A stretch of DNA of 30,079 nucleotides from Solobacterium sp. UBA1789 (GCA_002314515.1 DCGB01000045.1:9008-39086); one strand, 5' to 3'. Counted from the stretch's first letter, positions 1-7,854 are shown. The notes: a model not told the origin generated them from the letters alone. Numbers and translations are program-made.

Positions 1-228
1 ATTATTTTCAATATTTTCATTACTTAGACGCTGGTTATAGGCATAGGCTTCACTTAGATATTCGATAAATTCGTTCTTATCAATTTCCTTGATCTCTTCT
101 TTATAGTTATCAATAATTGCTGAACTGTGTCTTTCGTTATAATAATTAGCCAAAGAGGGATAGGCAATAAAACCTATCCCCACAATCAGTAATAAAAGTA
201 TTAAACTGAACCTACTTATCTTTTTCAC
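1..228 (-). CDS. Class C (pilus) sortase, N-terminal part
   Basis: Seventy-six codons of a gene that continues past the left edge of the window. The start is GTG at 228-226, sharing the four bases GTGA with the stop codon of the upstream pilin, a classic translational-coupling overlap. The product begins with a basic N-terminus and a hydrophobic helix (about residues 7-22). It then has YPSLANYYNERHSSAI, the conserved post-membrane segment of class C sortases (Y-P-x-x-x-N-Y-x-N), followed by a charged helix. The catalytic His, Cys and Arg and the lid are outside the window. Known role of the family: a membrane transpeptidase that polymerises pilins by joining the Thr of the sorting signal to a pilin lysine. 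Being last in an operon with two LPxTG-like proteins and a signal peptidase strongly supports this call. The protein was not seen whole, so subclass and completeness are inferred. Confidence 0.85.
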   Translation of the reverse strand, partial: MKKISRFSLILLLLIVGIGFIAYPSLANYYNERHSSAIIDNYKEEIKEIDKNEFIEYLSEAYAYNQRLSNENIENN

Positions 229-1619
229 TTTTCTTTTTTAGTGCTTCTGATTAAAACGATAGCTGCCAGAACAAAGATAACACCAGCTACAACCATAACA
301 GCCGTTCCACTGCCGCCGGTATTAGGCAAAATACCACCGGTTCTGTTAATTACCTGTATGCCCTGACCCTGGTAAATATTATCAATAACTGTTGCATCAT
401 TATTAGCATTATTGATGGTCACATTGACACTATAATCAATAGGTGTATAGCCAGCAGGGGCACTGACTTCAACCAGACCATAGGTACCATTACCCAAACC
501 CTGAATAGTGGCAATCGAAGCTTCAATAGTACTTGTTGCGCCCTGCTCATTTGGCATAGCCAAACGATAGTTATTGCCTTCTTTAATAAAGCTTAATAAA
601 GTTCCACCCTTATAGAGGTTGAAAGTTGCACCACTGATGACTTTTTCACTGGCATCAGTTTTAACAATCTGGAATTCATAAGTATAAGTCCTGGTAACAG
701 AATTCTCAGTCTTTGAATCAGTACCATATTGTAAATAGGCAGTATTACTGTTGCCACCATCACCAATGACAGCCTTTTCATTTAATTTGCCCTTATAGCG
801 AACAGTAATTTCTGTCTCACCTTCAATACCATCCAGGAATGACTGCTTGAATTCAATATGGAAATGCTGGGCATCATCCAAAGTATAAACATAATTGCTA
901 TTGAGGACATAAGTATCATCGATGGAAACGGAATCAAGGCTGTTTTCATCAAATGTAATACCTGCACTGGCCTCATCATACAAGATATAATTCTGAGCAC
1001 CGGCAAAAGCTGTAATAACGACAACAAAGTCTAACTCATCACCAATACTGGCTGTATTACTCTTCTCAGGTAAGCCATTATTCATGACCTGTTTTTCAAC
1101 ACTAGGTACAAAGTTCTTTTCATGAATGATTACATCAGGGTCAGTTGTATCCAAACCACATAAGGCACCAACAGAAGAATCAACAAGATAATAACCAAGT
1201 GGCAGATCTGTAAAACTGATTTCTGTACCATCAGAAACAACAGTCTTTAAAGCCTCGATTTTGTTATTCTTAATATAATTCTTAATAGCAGCTGTAAAAT
1301 CACTTACAGAAGCACCCTTTACCCAATTTATTACATGAATAGTCCTGGAATTTAGTTCATCCCAGCGATCTTCAACAGTCATATACTGTTTTCCCTCGCT
1401 GCCAGTTAAATAAGAATAAAATGGATTATCTTCTTCAATTGTATATAAATAAGCATCGCCATCATAACTATACAAGTCAGCTATTTTATACAACTTATAA
1501 GTCTCGTCTTTAACGGGATTATCAATTTTGATACTACCGGTATCAGCTGCAAAAACCCTATTAGGCAACATCATCACAAGCAACAAAACACTGAATAAAA
1601 TTAATTTAAATTTTTTCAT
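225..1619 (-). CDS. LPxTG major pilin (SpaA-like, CnaB domains)
   Basis: A 464-residue secreted pilin subunit. Residues 1-25 are a signal peptide (KK, hydrophobic core, cleavage near VFA-AD). The C-terminus has LPNTG at 431-435, a hydrophobic helix and the tail RSTKKEK, a complete cell-wall sorting signal. Residues about 312-415 form a CnaB/SpaA-type domain: the isopeptide-type lysine lies in QIVKTD (K320), and the E-box YGLVEVSAPAGY lies at 380-391 with E384. An N-terminal domain (about 26-165) and a middle domain (about 170-305) fit the usual three-domain backbone pilin. Lys176 in SVEKQV is a possible polymerisation lysine; this is a guess because no YPKN motif is present. A GAGGAGA ribosome site precedes the ATG. 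The start lies inside the end of the adhesin gene (14-base overlap), and the stop overlaps the sortase start. It is judged the shaft subunit because of its size, LPNTG and E-box. Confidence 0.9.
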   Translation of the reverse strand: MKKFKLILFSVLLLVMMLPNRVFAADTGSIKIDNPVKDETYKLYKIADLYSYDGDAYLYTIEEDNPFYSYLTGSEGKQYMTVEDRWDELNSRTIHVINWVKGASVSDFTAAIKNYIKNNKIEALKTVVSDGTEISFTDLPLGYYLVDSSVGALCGLDTTDPDVIIHEKNFVPSVEKQVMNNGLPEKSNTASIGDELDFVVVITAFAGAQNYILYDEASAGITFDENSLDSVSIDDTYVLNSNYVYTLDDAQHFHIEFKQSFLDGIEGETEITVRYKGKLNEKAVIGDGGNSNTAYLQYGTDSKTENSVTRTYTYEFQIVKTDASEKVISGATFNLYKGGTLLSFIKEGNNYRLAMPNEQGATSTIEASIATIQGLGNGTYGLVEVSAPAGYTPIDYSVNVTINNANNDATVIDNIYQGQGIQVINRTGGILPNTGGSGTAVMVVAGVIFVLAAIVLIRSTKKEK

Positions 1620-3357
1620 CTTTTCTCCTCAATTTATTGATTAATACAACAGCAACAAAAGCCAGACCAATACCGATATTCATCATTCTATTGCCACGAC
1701 CACCAGCATCAGGAAGTTCTATCCCATCTGATAATCGATGATTATTAAAGATAGCCTCTTCTCCACTGATTTTTACCCCCTTTGCACCCAAAAGAAGAGA
1801 ATCATCTTTAATAAACAGCATTAACTCATAATAATCAGGCAAACTTAGCTGTTCGACTGTTGTAATTAACGCACGATAATCACTACCCTCATCTCCACAG
1901 ACATATTTAACGATATTGTTTTTCTCACTTAGAGAATAATTGTCATCATCTAACTGCAGATAATAAAGGGTCTTTGTTATTATTTCCTTAAGCCTCTTAC
2001 CATATCGATTACTGTTTATATAAGTTTCCAGAACATCCTCACCGGGATCTTCAATAAGCTGATAAGGTTCGTCTTTTAAATCATTACTGATGTTATATAC
2101 CGGGAAATCCTTAGTATCCTTTACTGTCGAGACATAACACTTATCATCCATAGTGGCATAGTATTCATTGTCCACAGTATTAAATAAATCTTCTTCAAGC
2201 ACTTCAACCTCATACTGATAGATATGATCATCATATTTAATATTGATATCGCCACCATTTATTTCTTTAATCTTATAGTTATAAATACCAGCCTCAGATA
2301 TTTCAATGTCTGCGAATTTTATTAAACCCGAACTATCATTTTCTTTTGTCTGCAATACAGTATCGTTTTCATCCAGTAACTGAAACTGGAAGATCTGATT
2401 ATCTGGCGTGCTGCCATCTAACTTCTTTGTTGCCGACAGATTGAAACTGACTGGTGATTTTGTAATAGTCTTATTGGCAAAAGAAACTTTATCATAAGTA
2501 ACTTTTTTATCACCCACAAGATAACCGGTAATCAGGTTCTGCATACGGCTGTCATAAGTACCAGCCTTATTCTGGTCATAGCTGCTGCGATTGTTGCCAA
2601 AGGGCAGCAGAAGAACCAGTACAAAGTTATCAGGAACTGTTTCCTTTAAACAGGTATTTAACATCGCAGTCTGACTGCTGTTCAAGGTCGTGCCAGAAGA
2701 TAAGCTGGAAATAATTATTTCGACATTGTCCCAGTCTTTGGAAGTGGCCGGAGGATTAACTGTATAATGATAAATTACTTTCTTTATCTTATCTAAACTG
2801 GCACCTGAGTCCTGCGCATACGTACTAAGGCTGGTTACGGGGATAATAGCCTTATATTGGGTTTTATTATTCCAGAAGTCCTCCGGCGTCTGCTTCTGGT
2901 TATAAATACAATAGGCATAGACCTGTTTGGTCTGGTCCGCGTTTTTGACAATTATCGGACCCTTGATACCACCATAGGCAAAGTACAATTCGCCATTTTT
3001 CAGCCAGGAAGCACCCTCTGAAGAACTGCTGCCACTTAAGGTGATACTCATGATTCTTTCATCGAAAGTCATATTTGAATGACTGTCTTTTTGACTTTGA
3101 CTAGGATATTCTCTGATATAGTAAGTTCCATTTTCCAATTCCGAAACATTAAAACTGATTTTGCCATCAGCATCATTTTGAACAGTCTGATAGATCATTG
3201 AATCATCACACAAAATAAAATCAAAGATATTATCATTACCTGGTTTTTGATCATCAACCGTTAAATCAGTTTCAACTATCGTATCTTCATCAGCCAAAAC
3301 AGGCAAAGGCAGCATCAACATTACAAAGACCATTAATATTATTTTTCTGATATTCAT
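1606..3357 (-). CDS. Pilus tip/adhesin-like protein with FctA-type domains, LPDAG sorting signal
   Basis: A 583-residue secreted surface protein. The ATG at 3357 is chosen because GGAGG lies just upstream; an in-frame ATG at 3375 would overlap the signal peptidase gene and lacks a site. Residues 1-22 are a signal peptide. Two regions (about 26-107 and 304-386) look like the streptococcal pilin isopeptide-linkage (FctA) domain: DxIFDFxL, DADGKISF, ENGTYYIREY, and later NQIFQFQLLDEN, GIYNYKIKEINGG. Between them AYCIYN...P (Cys150) resembles the Cys segment of thioester adhesion domains such as Cpa. I could not place the partner Gln motif, so the thioester is only suspected. The C-terminus has LPDAG (548-552), a membrane helix and a KLRRKDEKI tail; Ala replaces the usual Thr. 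It begins two bases after the signal peptidase gene ends. Likely role: tip or minor pilin that contacts the host. Confidence 0.8.
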   Translation of the reverse strand: MNIRKIILMVFVMLMLPLPVLADEDTIVETDLTVDDQKPGNDNIFDFILCDDSMIYQTVQNDADGKISFNVSELENGTYYIREYPSQSQKDSHSNMTFDERIMSITLSGSSSSEGASWLKNGELYFAYGGIKGPIIVKNADQTKQVYAYCIYNQKQTPEDFWNNKTQYKAIIPVTSLSTYAQDSGASLDKIKKVIYHYTVNPPATSKDWDNVEIIISSLSSGTTLNSSQTAMLNTCLKETVPDNFVLVLLLPFGNNRSSYDQNKAGTYDSRMQNLITGYLVGDKKVTYDKVSFANKTITKSPVSFNLSATKKLDGSTPDNQIFQFQLLDENDTVLQTKENDSSGLIKFADIEISEAGIYNYKIKEINGGDINIKYDDHIYQYEVEVLEEDLFNTVDNEYYATMDDKCYVSTVKDTKDFPVYNISNDLKDEPYQLIEDPGEDVLETYINSNRYGKRLKEIITKTLYYLQLDDDNYSLSEKNNIVKYVCGDEGSDYRALITTVEQLSLPDYYELMLFIKDDSLLLGAKGVKISGEEAIFNNHRLSDGIELPDAGGRGNRMMNIGIGLAFVAVVLINKLRRKDEKI

Positions 3358-3359
3358 AT

Positions 3360-3854
3360 TTACCTCCTTGGCCAAAGCTTAAGTAAGACTTTTGCATAAA
3401 GATCATCCTGTTTAACATTTCCCATCTGACTACTACGGGAATCAGCTAAATCGCTTCGTTTTGTATTTAAAACAAAATATTCCCGCTGTTTAATCAATAA
3501 AGGATAATCAACATCGCCAGCAACAGTATCCTTATCTGAATACTCACTTCTTGTTCCGTTGATATAGAGATCTCCATTATCATCAATGCTGACACTATCG
3601 CCTGCTGAAGCAACAACTTTCTTGATTTCCAGCTTGTTTCCCCAATAAAACAGAACATCGTCACCAGTTTCAACTTCTTTTGTCCGCAAACAAAGAAGAT
3701 AGTCACCAATTTCGTAGTCTGGAGACATACTAGCGGTTTCAACTTTGACAATCGGCAGAAAATGACTGGACAAAAGGTATGCAAAGGCCACAATTACCAC
3801 CAGAAAACCCAAAGTCTGATAAATCGTTTTTAATAAGTCGCCAATCTTCTTCAA
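3360..3854 (-). CDS. Signal peptidase I, pilus-associated (SipA-like)
   Basis: A small type I signal peptidase with one N-terminal membrane helix (LGFLVVIVAFAYLL). The conserved boxes are ETASMSP, in which the Ser before Met is the nucleophile; EIKKVVASAGD, in which the first Lys of KKV is the likely general base; and NTKRSDLADSRSSQMGNV, the DSR-S-G-V box. No ATG exists in frame. The frame is open only from 3869, with TTG codons at 3863 and 3854. AAAGGA at 3870-3865 sits one base from the first and ten bases from the second, so TTG 3854 is preferred. The family cleaves signal peptides on the outer face of the membrane. Signal peptidases at the head of sortase pilus operons (SipA in streptococci) are often needed for pilus assembly, sometimes as chaperones. 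Here both Ser and Lys are present, so catalysis looks possible. It is the first gene of the pilus operon. Confidence 0.88.
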   Translation of the reverse strand: MKKIGDLLKTIYQTLGFLVVIVAFAYLLSSHFLPIVKVETASMSPDYEIGDYLLCLRTKEVETGDDVLFYWGNKLEIKKVVASAGDSVSIDDNGDLYINGTRSEYSDKDTVAGDVDYPLLIKQREYFVLNTKRSDLADSRSSQMGNVKQDDLYAKVLLKLWPRR

Positions 3855-3890
3855 AAGCCACAAATCCTTTCATATATCGCTTCATTTTTT

Positions 3891-3896
3891 ATTATA
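3891..3896 (-). promoter_or_regulatory. -10 box of the pilus operon promoter
   Basis: A perfect TATAAT on the minus strand lies about 37 bases before the preferred TTG start of the signal peptidase. At 17 bases upstream the sequence is ACGATG, a poor -35. That position falls in the direct repeats at 3917-3953, as expected for a promoter that needs an activator. Prediction from sequence only. Confidence 0.5.
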
Positions 3897-3916
3897 ATTT
3901 TAGCTTGTTGCCACAT

Positions 3917-3953
3917 CGTTCCCACAGCGTTCTCAAACGTTCTCCTGTCGTTA
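3917..3953 (-). repeat. Four helically phased direct repeats upstream of the pilus operon
   Basis: Read on the minus strand the units are GATAACGACA, GAGAACGTTT, GAGAACGCTG and GGGAACGATG. The AACG core (CGTT on the plus strand) recurs at 3917, 3928, 3938 and 3949, that is at 11, 10 and 11 bases, close to one DNA turn. The last unit covers the place where a -35 box should be. The arrangement suggests an array of activator binding sites on one face of the helix. The protein that binds is not identifiable from this window. Confidence 0.5.
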
Positions 3954-4039
3954 TCAACAAAAATCTTTTTCCTGGATCATTACACAATGCAATAGTAAAA
4001 AGAATAACGCACAGGATATTTGCTATAAAAAGATCAAAC

Positions 4040-4064
4040 AAAAAGATATTGCCAAAGCAATATC
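4040..4064 (-). terminator. Rho-independent terminator of the ABC/regulator operon
   Basis: An eight-base-pair stem, GATATTGC / GCAATATC (4045-4052 with 4057-4064), encloses a four-base loop and is followed on the minus strand by TTTTTG. It lies about 30 bases after the end of the HTH-AbrB gene. The rest of 3855-4095 holds the pilus promoter region and no credible gene; a plus-strand frame there has no ribosome site or recognisable protein. Confidence 0.7.
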
Positions 4065-4095
4065 TCCTGTAACCAAAGTACTAAACTAATGTTAT

Positions 4096-4533
4096 TTAAA
4101 TGTCATTATTAATGGAGGCAAACTCCATTATTTTATTTATCTTTTCTTCGAATTTTTCTTTTGATATTAGCACAATACCCTCGTCGTCACTCAAGACAAC
4201 CAGATTATCACCAGCCATCAGTTTAAACTTGTCGCGAGCACCCTTGGGAATGACAACCTGACCACGGTCATTGACAGTCACAGTTCCCCAGATATTCTTA
4301 CCCTTGGGAGCTGGCGGAATAATGCCAATCCCTTCACTTTTTTCCGTTTTCAATAGACTATCAACAGTAATTTCATATAATTCAGCCAGTTTGCTGCAAT
4401 TAACTATATCCGGTAAAGAAGCGCCCTTTTCCCACTTGGAATATGCCTGGCGGGAAACATTGATTTTTGTTGCCACTTCTTCCTGTGAATAACCATAGAT
4501 ATTACGTAATATCAGTAAATTATCTTTAATCAT
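4096..4533 (-). CDS. HTH-AbrB fusion transcriptional regulator
   Basis: A 145-residue regulator with two DNA-binding modules. Residues 5-61 are an XRE/Cro-type helix-turn-helix (LLILRNIYGYSQEEVATKI, then VSRQAYSKWEKG as the recognition helix and PDIVNCSKLAELYEITVDSLL). After a short linker, residues 83-125 are a SpoVT/AbrB swapped-hairpin domain (VTVNDRGQVVIPKGARDKFK, then GDNLVVLSDDEGIVLI). AGGAGA lies seven bases before the ATG. It begins 11 bases after the ABC permease gene and is the last gene before the terminator, so it is probably co-transcribed with the exporter. The AbrB part could mediate oligomerisation or a second DNA contact. The target is unknown; autoregulation of the ABC operon is the simplest inference, and the divergent 6062 operon or the pilus operon are possible. 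Confidence 0.85.
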   Translation of the reverse strand: MIKDNLLILRNIYGYSQEEVATKINVSRQAYSKWEKGASLPDIVNCSKLAELYEITVDSLLKTEKSEGIGIIPPAPKGKNIWGTVTVNDRGQVVIPKGARDKFKLMAGDNLVVLSDDEGIVLISKEKFEEKINKIMEFASINNDI

Positions 4534-4544
4534 TTTTGATTCTC

Positions 4545-5198
4545 CTACATATCTATTTTCGCAAATCTATCGCAGGATAATCTATAGGCTAAATAAGAAA
4601 TTAACAGATAAATGATTATTCCAATAGATAATGTCATGAGCTGAATAGGCAGATATTCACTGCCAAAGGCATTAAAAAAAGCCAGTCCAGGAAAATGATG
4701 CAGTGCCTCAGCTATTCCCAGTACCATAAAAACAGTAATCAGATAAACAAGGAAAGGTTTAGTCCTTTGATAAGAAGTCTTAAAAAATCCGGCAACAAAC
4801 AACAGATTAAATAAAGAAAACATAACAAAGGCAACACCTAAGGCAAAAGCATTGGCATTCATCAAAAAGTTCTGACGATAAACAGTTGAATCTACCAGGA
4901 ATGTATTTCTAATTAAACAGATAAGTCCCATAATAAATAAACTGATTGATTCAATGATACAGACAAAGAGAAACTTGCCCTTAATTATATCCTTTTTGCC
5001 AACAGGCAACAAAAAAGAAAAAACAAGGTCATTGGTCTCAACCATATTCTGAAAACTCTTAAAAATACCAAGAGTTACAAAGAAAACACCACACAATATT
5101 GGATAACCAGGAATAAAAAACATCAATGAAAACGCAATGAAAAAATAAGTTAACAATGAAGCGCTTAATTTAAATTCCTTATATAAAACATTACGCAT
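4545..5198 (-). CDS. ABC-2 type transporter permease
   Basis: A 217-residue integral membrane protein. The frame is open further upstream, but ATG 5198 is chosen: GAGGTGA lies just before it, the protein then starts MRNVLYKEFKLSAS as is typical of ABC-2 permeases, and it overlaps the ATPase stop by eight bases. About six hydrophobic segments are visible, for example LTYFFIAFSLMFFIPGY, FVCIIESISLFIMGLICLI, FALGVAFVMFSLFNLLFVAG, FLVYLITVFMVLGIA and LMTLSIGIIIYLLISYLAY. The segment NDLVFSFLLPVGKKDIIKGKF is typical of bacterial ABC-2 permeases of small two-gene exporters. It should pair with the ATPase encoded just upstream. Substrate is unknown; such pairs often export peptides or antibiotics or respond to cell-envelope stress. 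Confidence 0.82.
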   Translation of the reverse strand: MRNVLYKEFKLSASLLTYFFIAFSLMFFIPGYPILCGVFFVTLGIFKSFQNMVETNDLVFSFLLPVGKKDIIKGKFLFVCIIESISLFIMGLICLIRNTFLVDSTVYRQNFLMNANAFALGVAFVMFSLFNLLFVAGFFKTSYQRTKPFLVYLITVFMVLGIAEALHHFPGLAFFNAFGSEYLPIQLMTLSIGIIIYLLISYLAYRLSCDRFAKIDM

Positions 5199-5913
5199 TA
5201 TCTTCACCTCTTTCCAGACGCAGAAAAATATCCTCCAGACTTTCATTAGACCTTTGATATTTTCTGATAAATCCTTCTTTGGTTTCAGCTGCAATAATCT
5301 GTCCTTTAGAAATATAAACAATATCATCGGCACACTTTTCAATATCTGAAATAATATGGGTTGAAAAGAAAATGGCTACCTTGTCTTTCTTTAATTCTTT
5401 TAACAACATCAGTAATTCATCCCTAGAAAAGGGATCAAGACCACTTGTTGGCTCATCAAGAATCAGGATCCTGGCCTCATGAGACAGGGCTATTAAAAGA
5501 TTGACTTTGACCTTCATGCCCTCTGATAACTCCAGGGGTGTCTTATTTTCATCCAGTTCAAATAATCTCAGATATTTCTGATAAGCTTCTTCATTCCAGC
5601 TGTCATAAAATCTTCTGACTACTTTTATGATATCTTTGATTTTTTTATGCGGATACCAGCTGATTGTGCCGCTTGAATAACCAATATAGGATTTTATTTC
5701 TCTTTCTTTGTCCTTCAGATTTTTACCAAAATATAATATTTCACCACTGTCAATACTGATAAGATTCAACATGGACTTTATTGTTGTAGTTTTTCCGGCA
5801 CCATTGCGGCCAATAAAGCCAGCAATATGTCCTTCTTCAACCGAAAAGGAAACATCCTTTAATTTAAAACTGTCATAGGTTTTATTTAATCCTTTAATTT
5901 CCAGAACGTTCAT
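5191..5913 (-). CDS. ABC transporter ATP-binding protein
   Basis: A 240-residue cytoplasmic ATPase with all core motifs: Walker A GRNGAGKT (35-42), an LSEGM signature (129-133, a variant of LSGGQ usual in this exporter branch), Walker B ILILDEP (149-155) with the D-loop SGLD, and the switch His in FFSTHIISD (H186). It lacks the long C-terminal extension of some BcrA-like ATPases. AAGGAGG precedes the ATG, so translation should be strong. It is the first gene of a three-gene operon with the permease (eight-base overlap) and the HTH-AbrB regulator. It would power export of an unknown substrate. Confidence 0.92.
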   Translation of the reverse strand: MNVLEIKGLNKTYDSFKLKDVSFSVEEGHIAGFIGRNGAGKTTTIKSMLNLISIDSGEILYFGKNLKDKEREIKSYIGYSSGTISWYPHKKIKDIIKVVRRFYDSWNEEAYQKYLRLFELDENKTPLELSEGMKVKVNLLIALSHEARILILDEPTSGLDPFSRDELLMLLKELKKDKVAIFFSTHIISDIEKCADDIVYISKGQIIAAETKEGFIRKYQRSNESLEDIFLRLERGEDNA

Positions 5914-6003
5914 AAATACCTCCTTAAAACATTGTAATTAGCAATATCAGCACCTAACAACCAACTGAAAATGACATCTTTATATGATAAATGTAAATAT
6001 TAG

Positions 6004-6038
6004 TTGACATAACAAAATAAGGTGAATTCTGTTATCAT
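6004..6038 (+). promoter_or_regulatory. Candidate promoter of the MBL/acyltransferase/MFS operon
   Basis: TGTTATCAT (6030-6038) is an extended -10 box (TGnTATCAT) 23 bases before the ATG at 6062. A perfect TTGACA at 6004-6009 is 23 bases upstream of the hexamer, too far for a standard -35, so the promoter may depend on the extended -10 or on a factor. ATAACA (6009-6014) and TGTTAT (6030-6035) form an inverted repeat over the promoter, a possible operator. The 148-base gap 5914-6061 also has to hold the divergent promoter of the ABC operon, for which I see no clear boxes. Confidence 0.35.
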
Positions 6039-6061
6039 AAACACGAGGAAAAGATAAAAAT

Positions 6062-6745
6062 ATGGAATTATATAAACTGTGTGAAAACGTCTACTATACC
6101 GACTATGAACAAAGACGAGATCGCCCACGTCTGGGCTATATCAAAGGTAAAAATTTTTCATTAGCCATTGATGCCGGCCATTCAGACAGTCACGTTCAGG
6201 AATTCTATGAACTATTGAAAAAAAATGATCTGCCACTTCCACAATTGACGATTATCACCCATTGGCATCGGGATCATTCTTTTGGCATGCATGCAATCAA
6301 TGGACAAAGTATTGCCTGCAAAGAGACAAATGATCACTTAAGAGAATTTATTGCCCAGCAGAATCCTCAAAGTGACCAGGAAATGCTTAAAAATGATGAT
6401 CAGATGCGTTATGAATATGGTGATAAACCAATCATTGTCAAAACATCAGACCTCGAATATGAAAACAAACTAATTATAGATCTTGGCGACATTAATATTG
6501 AAATACTGAAAGCACCATCACCACATACCGATGATGCAAGCATTGTCTATCTTCCTCAACAGAAGGCTGTCTTTATTGGCGACGGCAGTTCTGGTCGCAT
6601 TCCCGACTGGTATGTTGATCCAATCAAGGGTCAGGAGATGATAGAATTTTTTAATAAACTTGATTTCAACTTTAGTGTAGGCTGTCATTGGGCTATTGAA
6701 AACAAGGAAGAACTTATTGAAACTCTAAAAAGAGAATATCATTAA
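6062..6745 (+). CDS. Metallo-beta-lactamase-fold hydrolase
   Basis: A 227-residue soluble protein of the metallo-beta-lactamase superfamily. The metal motif HWHRDH is at 67-72 (HxHxDH), followed by SFGMH. Later ligands are His155 in APSPHTDDAS, Asp174 in VFIGDGSSG and His209 in VGCHWA. All five expected positions are present, so a dinuclear zinc centre is likely. There is no signal peptide and no nucleic-acid-processing extension, so a small-molecule hydrolase or lactonase-like enzyme is likelier than a nuclease. GAGGAA lies about 11 bases before the ATG. It starts a plus-strand operon with the membrane acyltransferase-like protein and the MFS transporter, divergent from the ABC operon. The substrate cannot be read from the sequence. 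Confidence 0.85.
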   Translation: MELYKLCENVYYTDYEQRRDRPRLGYIKGKNFSLAIDAGHSDSHVQEFYELLKKNDLPLPQLTIITHWHRDHSFGMHAINGQSIACKETNDHLREFIAQQNPQSDQEMLKNDDQMRYEYGDKPIIVKTSDLEYENKLIIDLGDINIEILKAPSPHTDDASIVYLPQQKAVFIGDGSSGRIPDWYVDPIKGQEMIEFFNKLDFNFSVGCHWAIENKEELIETLKREYH

Positions 6746-6762
6746 CATATGGAGGCAAAATT

Positions 6763-7854
6763 ATGCCATTAAAAAGTCTGGTTTCTGAAGATTTTGTAAA
6801 TACCGGAAGACAAAAGTCTATTGATTATATTAAGGCCTTTGGCATCCTATATATGGTTATCATCCACTGGTATGAAGAAATGAGTGTCTGCTATGCCGAT
6901 GGCACGACATCAGTTTTAGGCTATATTATCGAATTCCTGGGTGGACCTCTGGCAGCACCAGTATTCATGTATGCCATGGGACTGGGAATAGTTTATTCAA
7001 AACATCGTTCACCAAAAGAGCTGTTCATAAGGGGATTAAAACTCCTGGCTTTCAGCTATATTTTTAATTTAATCAGACTGAGTGCTTCATACCTGATAGT
7101 TGGCAAAATTGCCGGCTACTTTGATTTGGATACTTTCCTGTATTATACATTTAATGTTGATATTCTTTCTTTCTGTGGTGTCGCTTTCATGTTTACGGCC
7201 TTATTAAAAAAACTGAATATTCATGTCTGGGCCGTACCACAGGCTGCTATTATCATGTTGATAATCGGTTCCTTTATTAACTTTGAATCGACTACAATAT
7301 TTGGCAAATATATTCTTGCCCTATTTGTCAAAAGCAGTGAATTAAGTTATTTCCCACTATTCAACTGGTATATTTATCCAGCCATGGGCATGTTGTCGGC
7401 CAGATACCTAAAGCAGATTGTCAGCCAGGACCGCTGGCATAAGATAAGTCTGAGAATTTCTTTTGCCTTTACTATTGGCATAATTGCCGGAGCTATGTTC
7501 TATGGCATAAGTCCAATTCAGTTTTTTACCATTTATGATGATATTTATTATTTAGTCAACTTTATTAGTGCCCTATTCTGTTTTAATGTTGTTGTTTTGT
7601 GCGAATCTTTATTTTATTTTGCATTCAAGAAAATCAATAGTGAAAAACTGGATAAACTGGTATTTTTTATGAGTGACAATCTGAATACTATCTATATTAT
7701 TCAATGGATAATAATTGGTAATGTCCTGACAACACTCTTTGAAGGTGGCTGGCTTCAGCCTTTCCCCATCTGGGTATCAATTCCTTTGGGAATTATCGTG
7801 ACTCTTATTGCAACCTATCTTGCTAAATATGCAAACAAAATTCTAAAATTTTAA
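6763..7854 (+). CDS. Multipass membrane protein, acyltransferase-like (acyltransferase_3 / HGSNAT-type)
   Basis: A 363-residue protein with about ten hydrophobic segments. After a short N-terminus it has RQKSIDYIKAFGILYMVIIH, matching the start of membrane acyltransferases in which an Arg-x-x-x-Ile-Asp segment leads into helix one and a His lies near its end. Both acyltransferase_3 and the heparan-alpha-glucosaminide acetyltransferase-like (DUF1624) family begin this way; I cannot decide between them, and a flippase-like member without catalysis is possible. TATGGAGG lies upstream of the ATG, 17 bases after the hydrolase gene, and the MFS gene starts two bases after its stop. A role in acylating an exported glycan or lipid is inference. 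Confidence 0.6.
   Translation: MPLKSLVSEDFVNTGRQKSIDYIKAFGILYMVIIHWYEEMSVCYADGTTSVLGYIIEFLGGPLAAPVFMYAMGLGIVYSKHRSPKELFIRGLKLLAFSYIFNLIRLSASYLIVGKIAGYFDLDTFLYYTFNVDILSFCGVAFMFTALLKKLNIHVWAVPQAAIIMLIIGSFINFESTTIFGKYILALFVKSSELSYFPLFNWYIYPAMGMLSARYLKQIVSQDRWHKISLRISFAFTIGIIAGAMFYGISPIQFFTIYDDIYYLVNFISALFCFNVVVLCESLFYFAFKKINSEKLDKLVFFMSDNLNTIYIIQWIIIGNVLTTLFEGGWLQPFPIWVSIPLGIIVTLIATYLAKYANKILKF

Noticed and set aside
3357..3375. Upstream in-frame ATG (3375) as start of the adhesin
   Set aside because: It would overlap the signal peptidase end and has no ribosome site, whereas GGAGG fits ATG 3357 exactly.
3779..4072. Plus-strand open frame of 97 codons across the pilus promoter region
   Set aside because: It overlaps the signal peptidase gene, the phased repeats and a terminator hairpin, has no ribosome site and gives low-complexity basic sequence.
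5199..5342. Longer N-terminus for the ABC permease
   Set aside because: The extra 48 residues overlap the ATPase gene out of frame; the GAGGTGA site and family-typical start fit ATG 5198.
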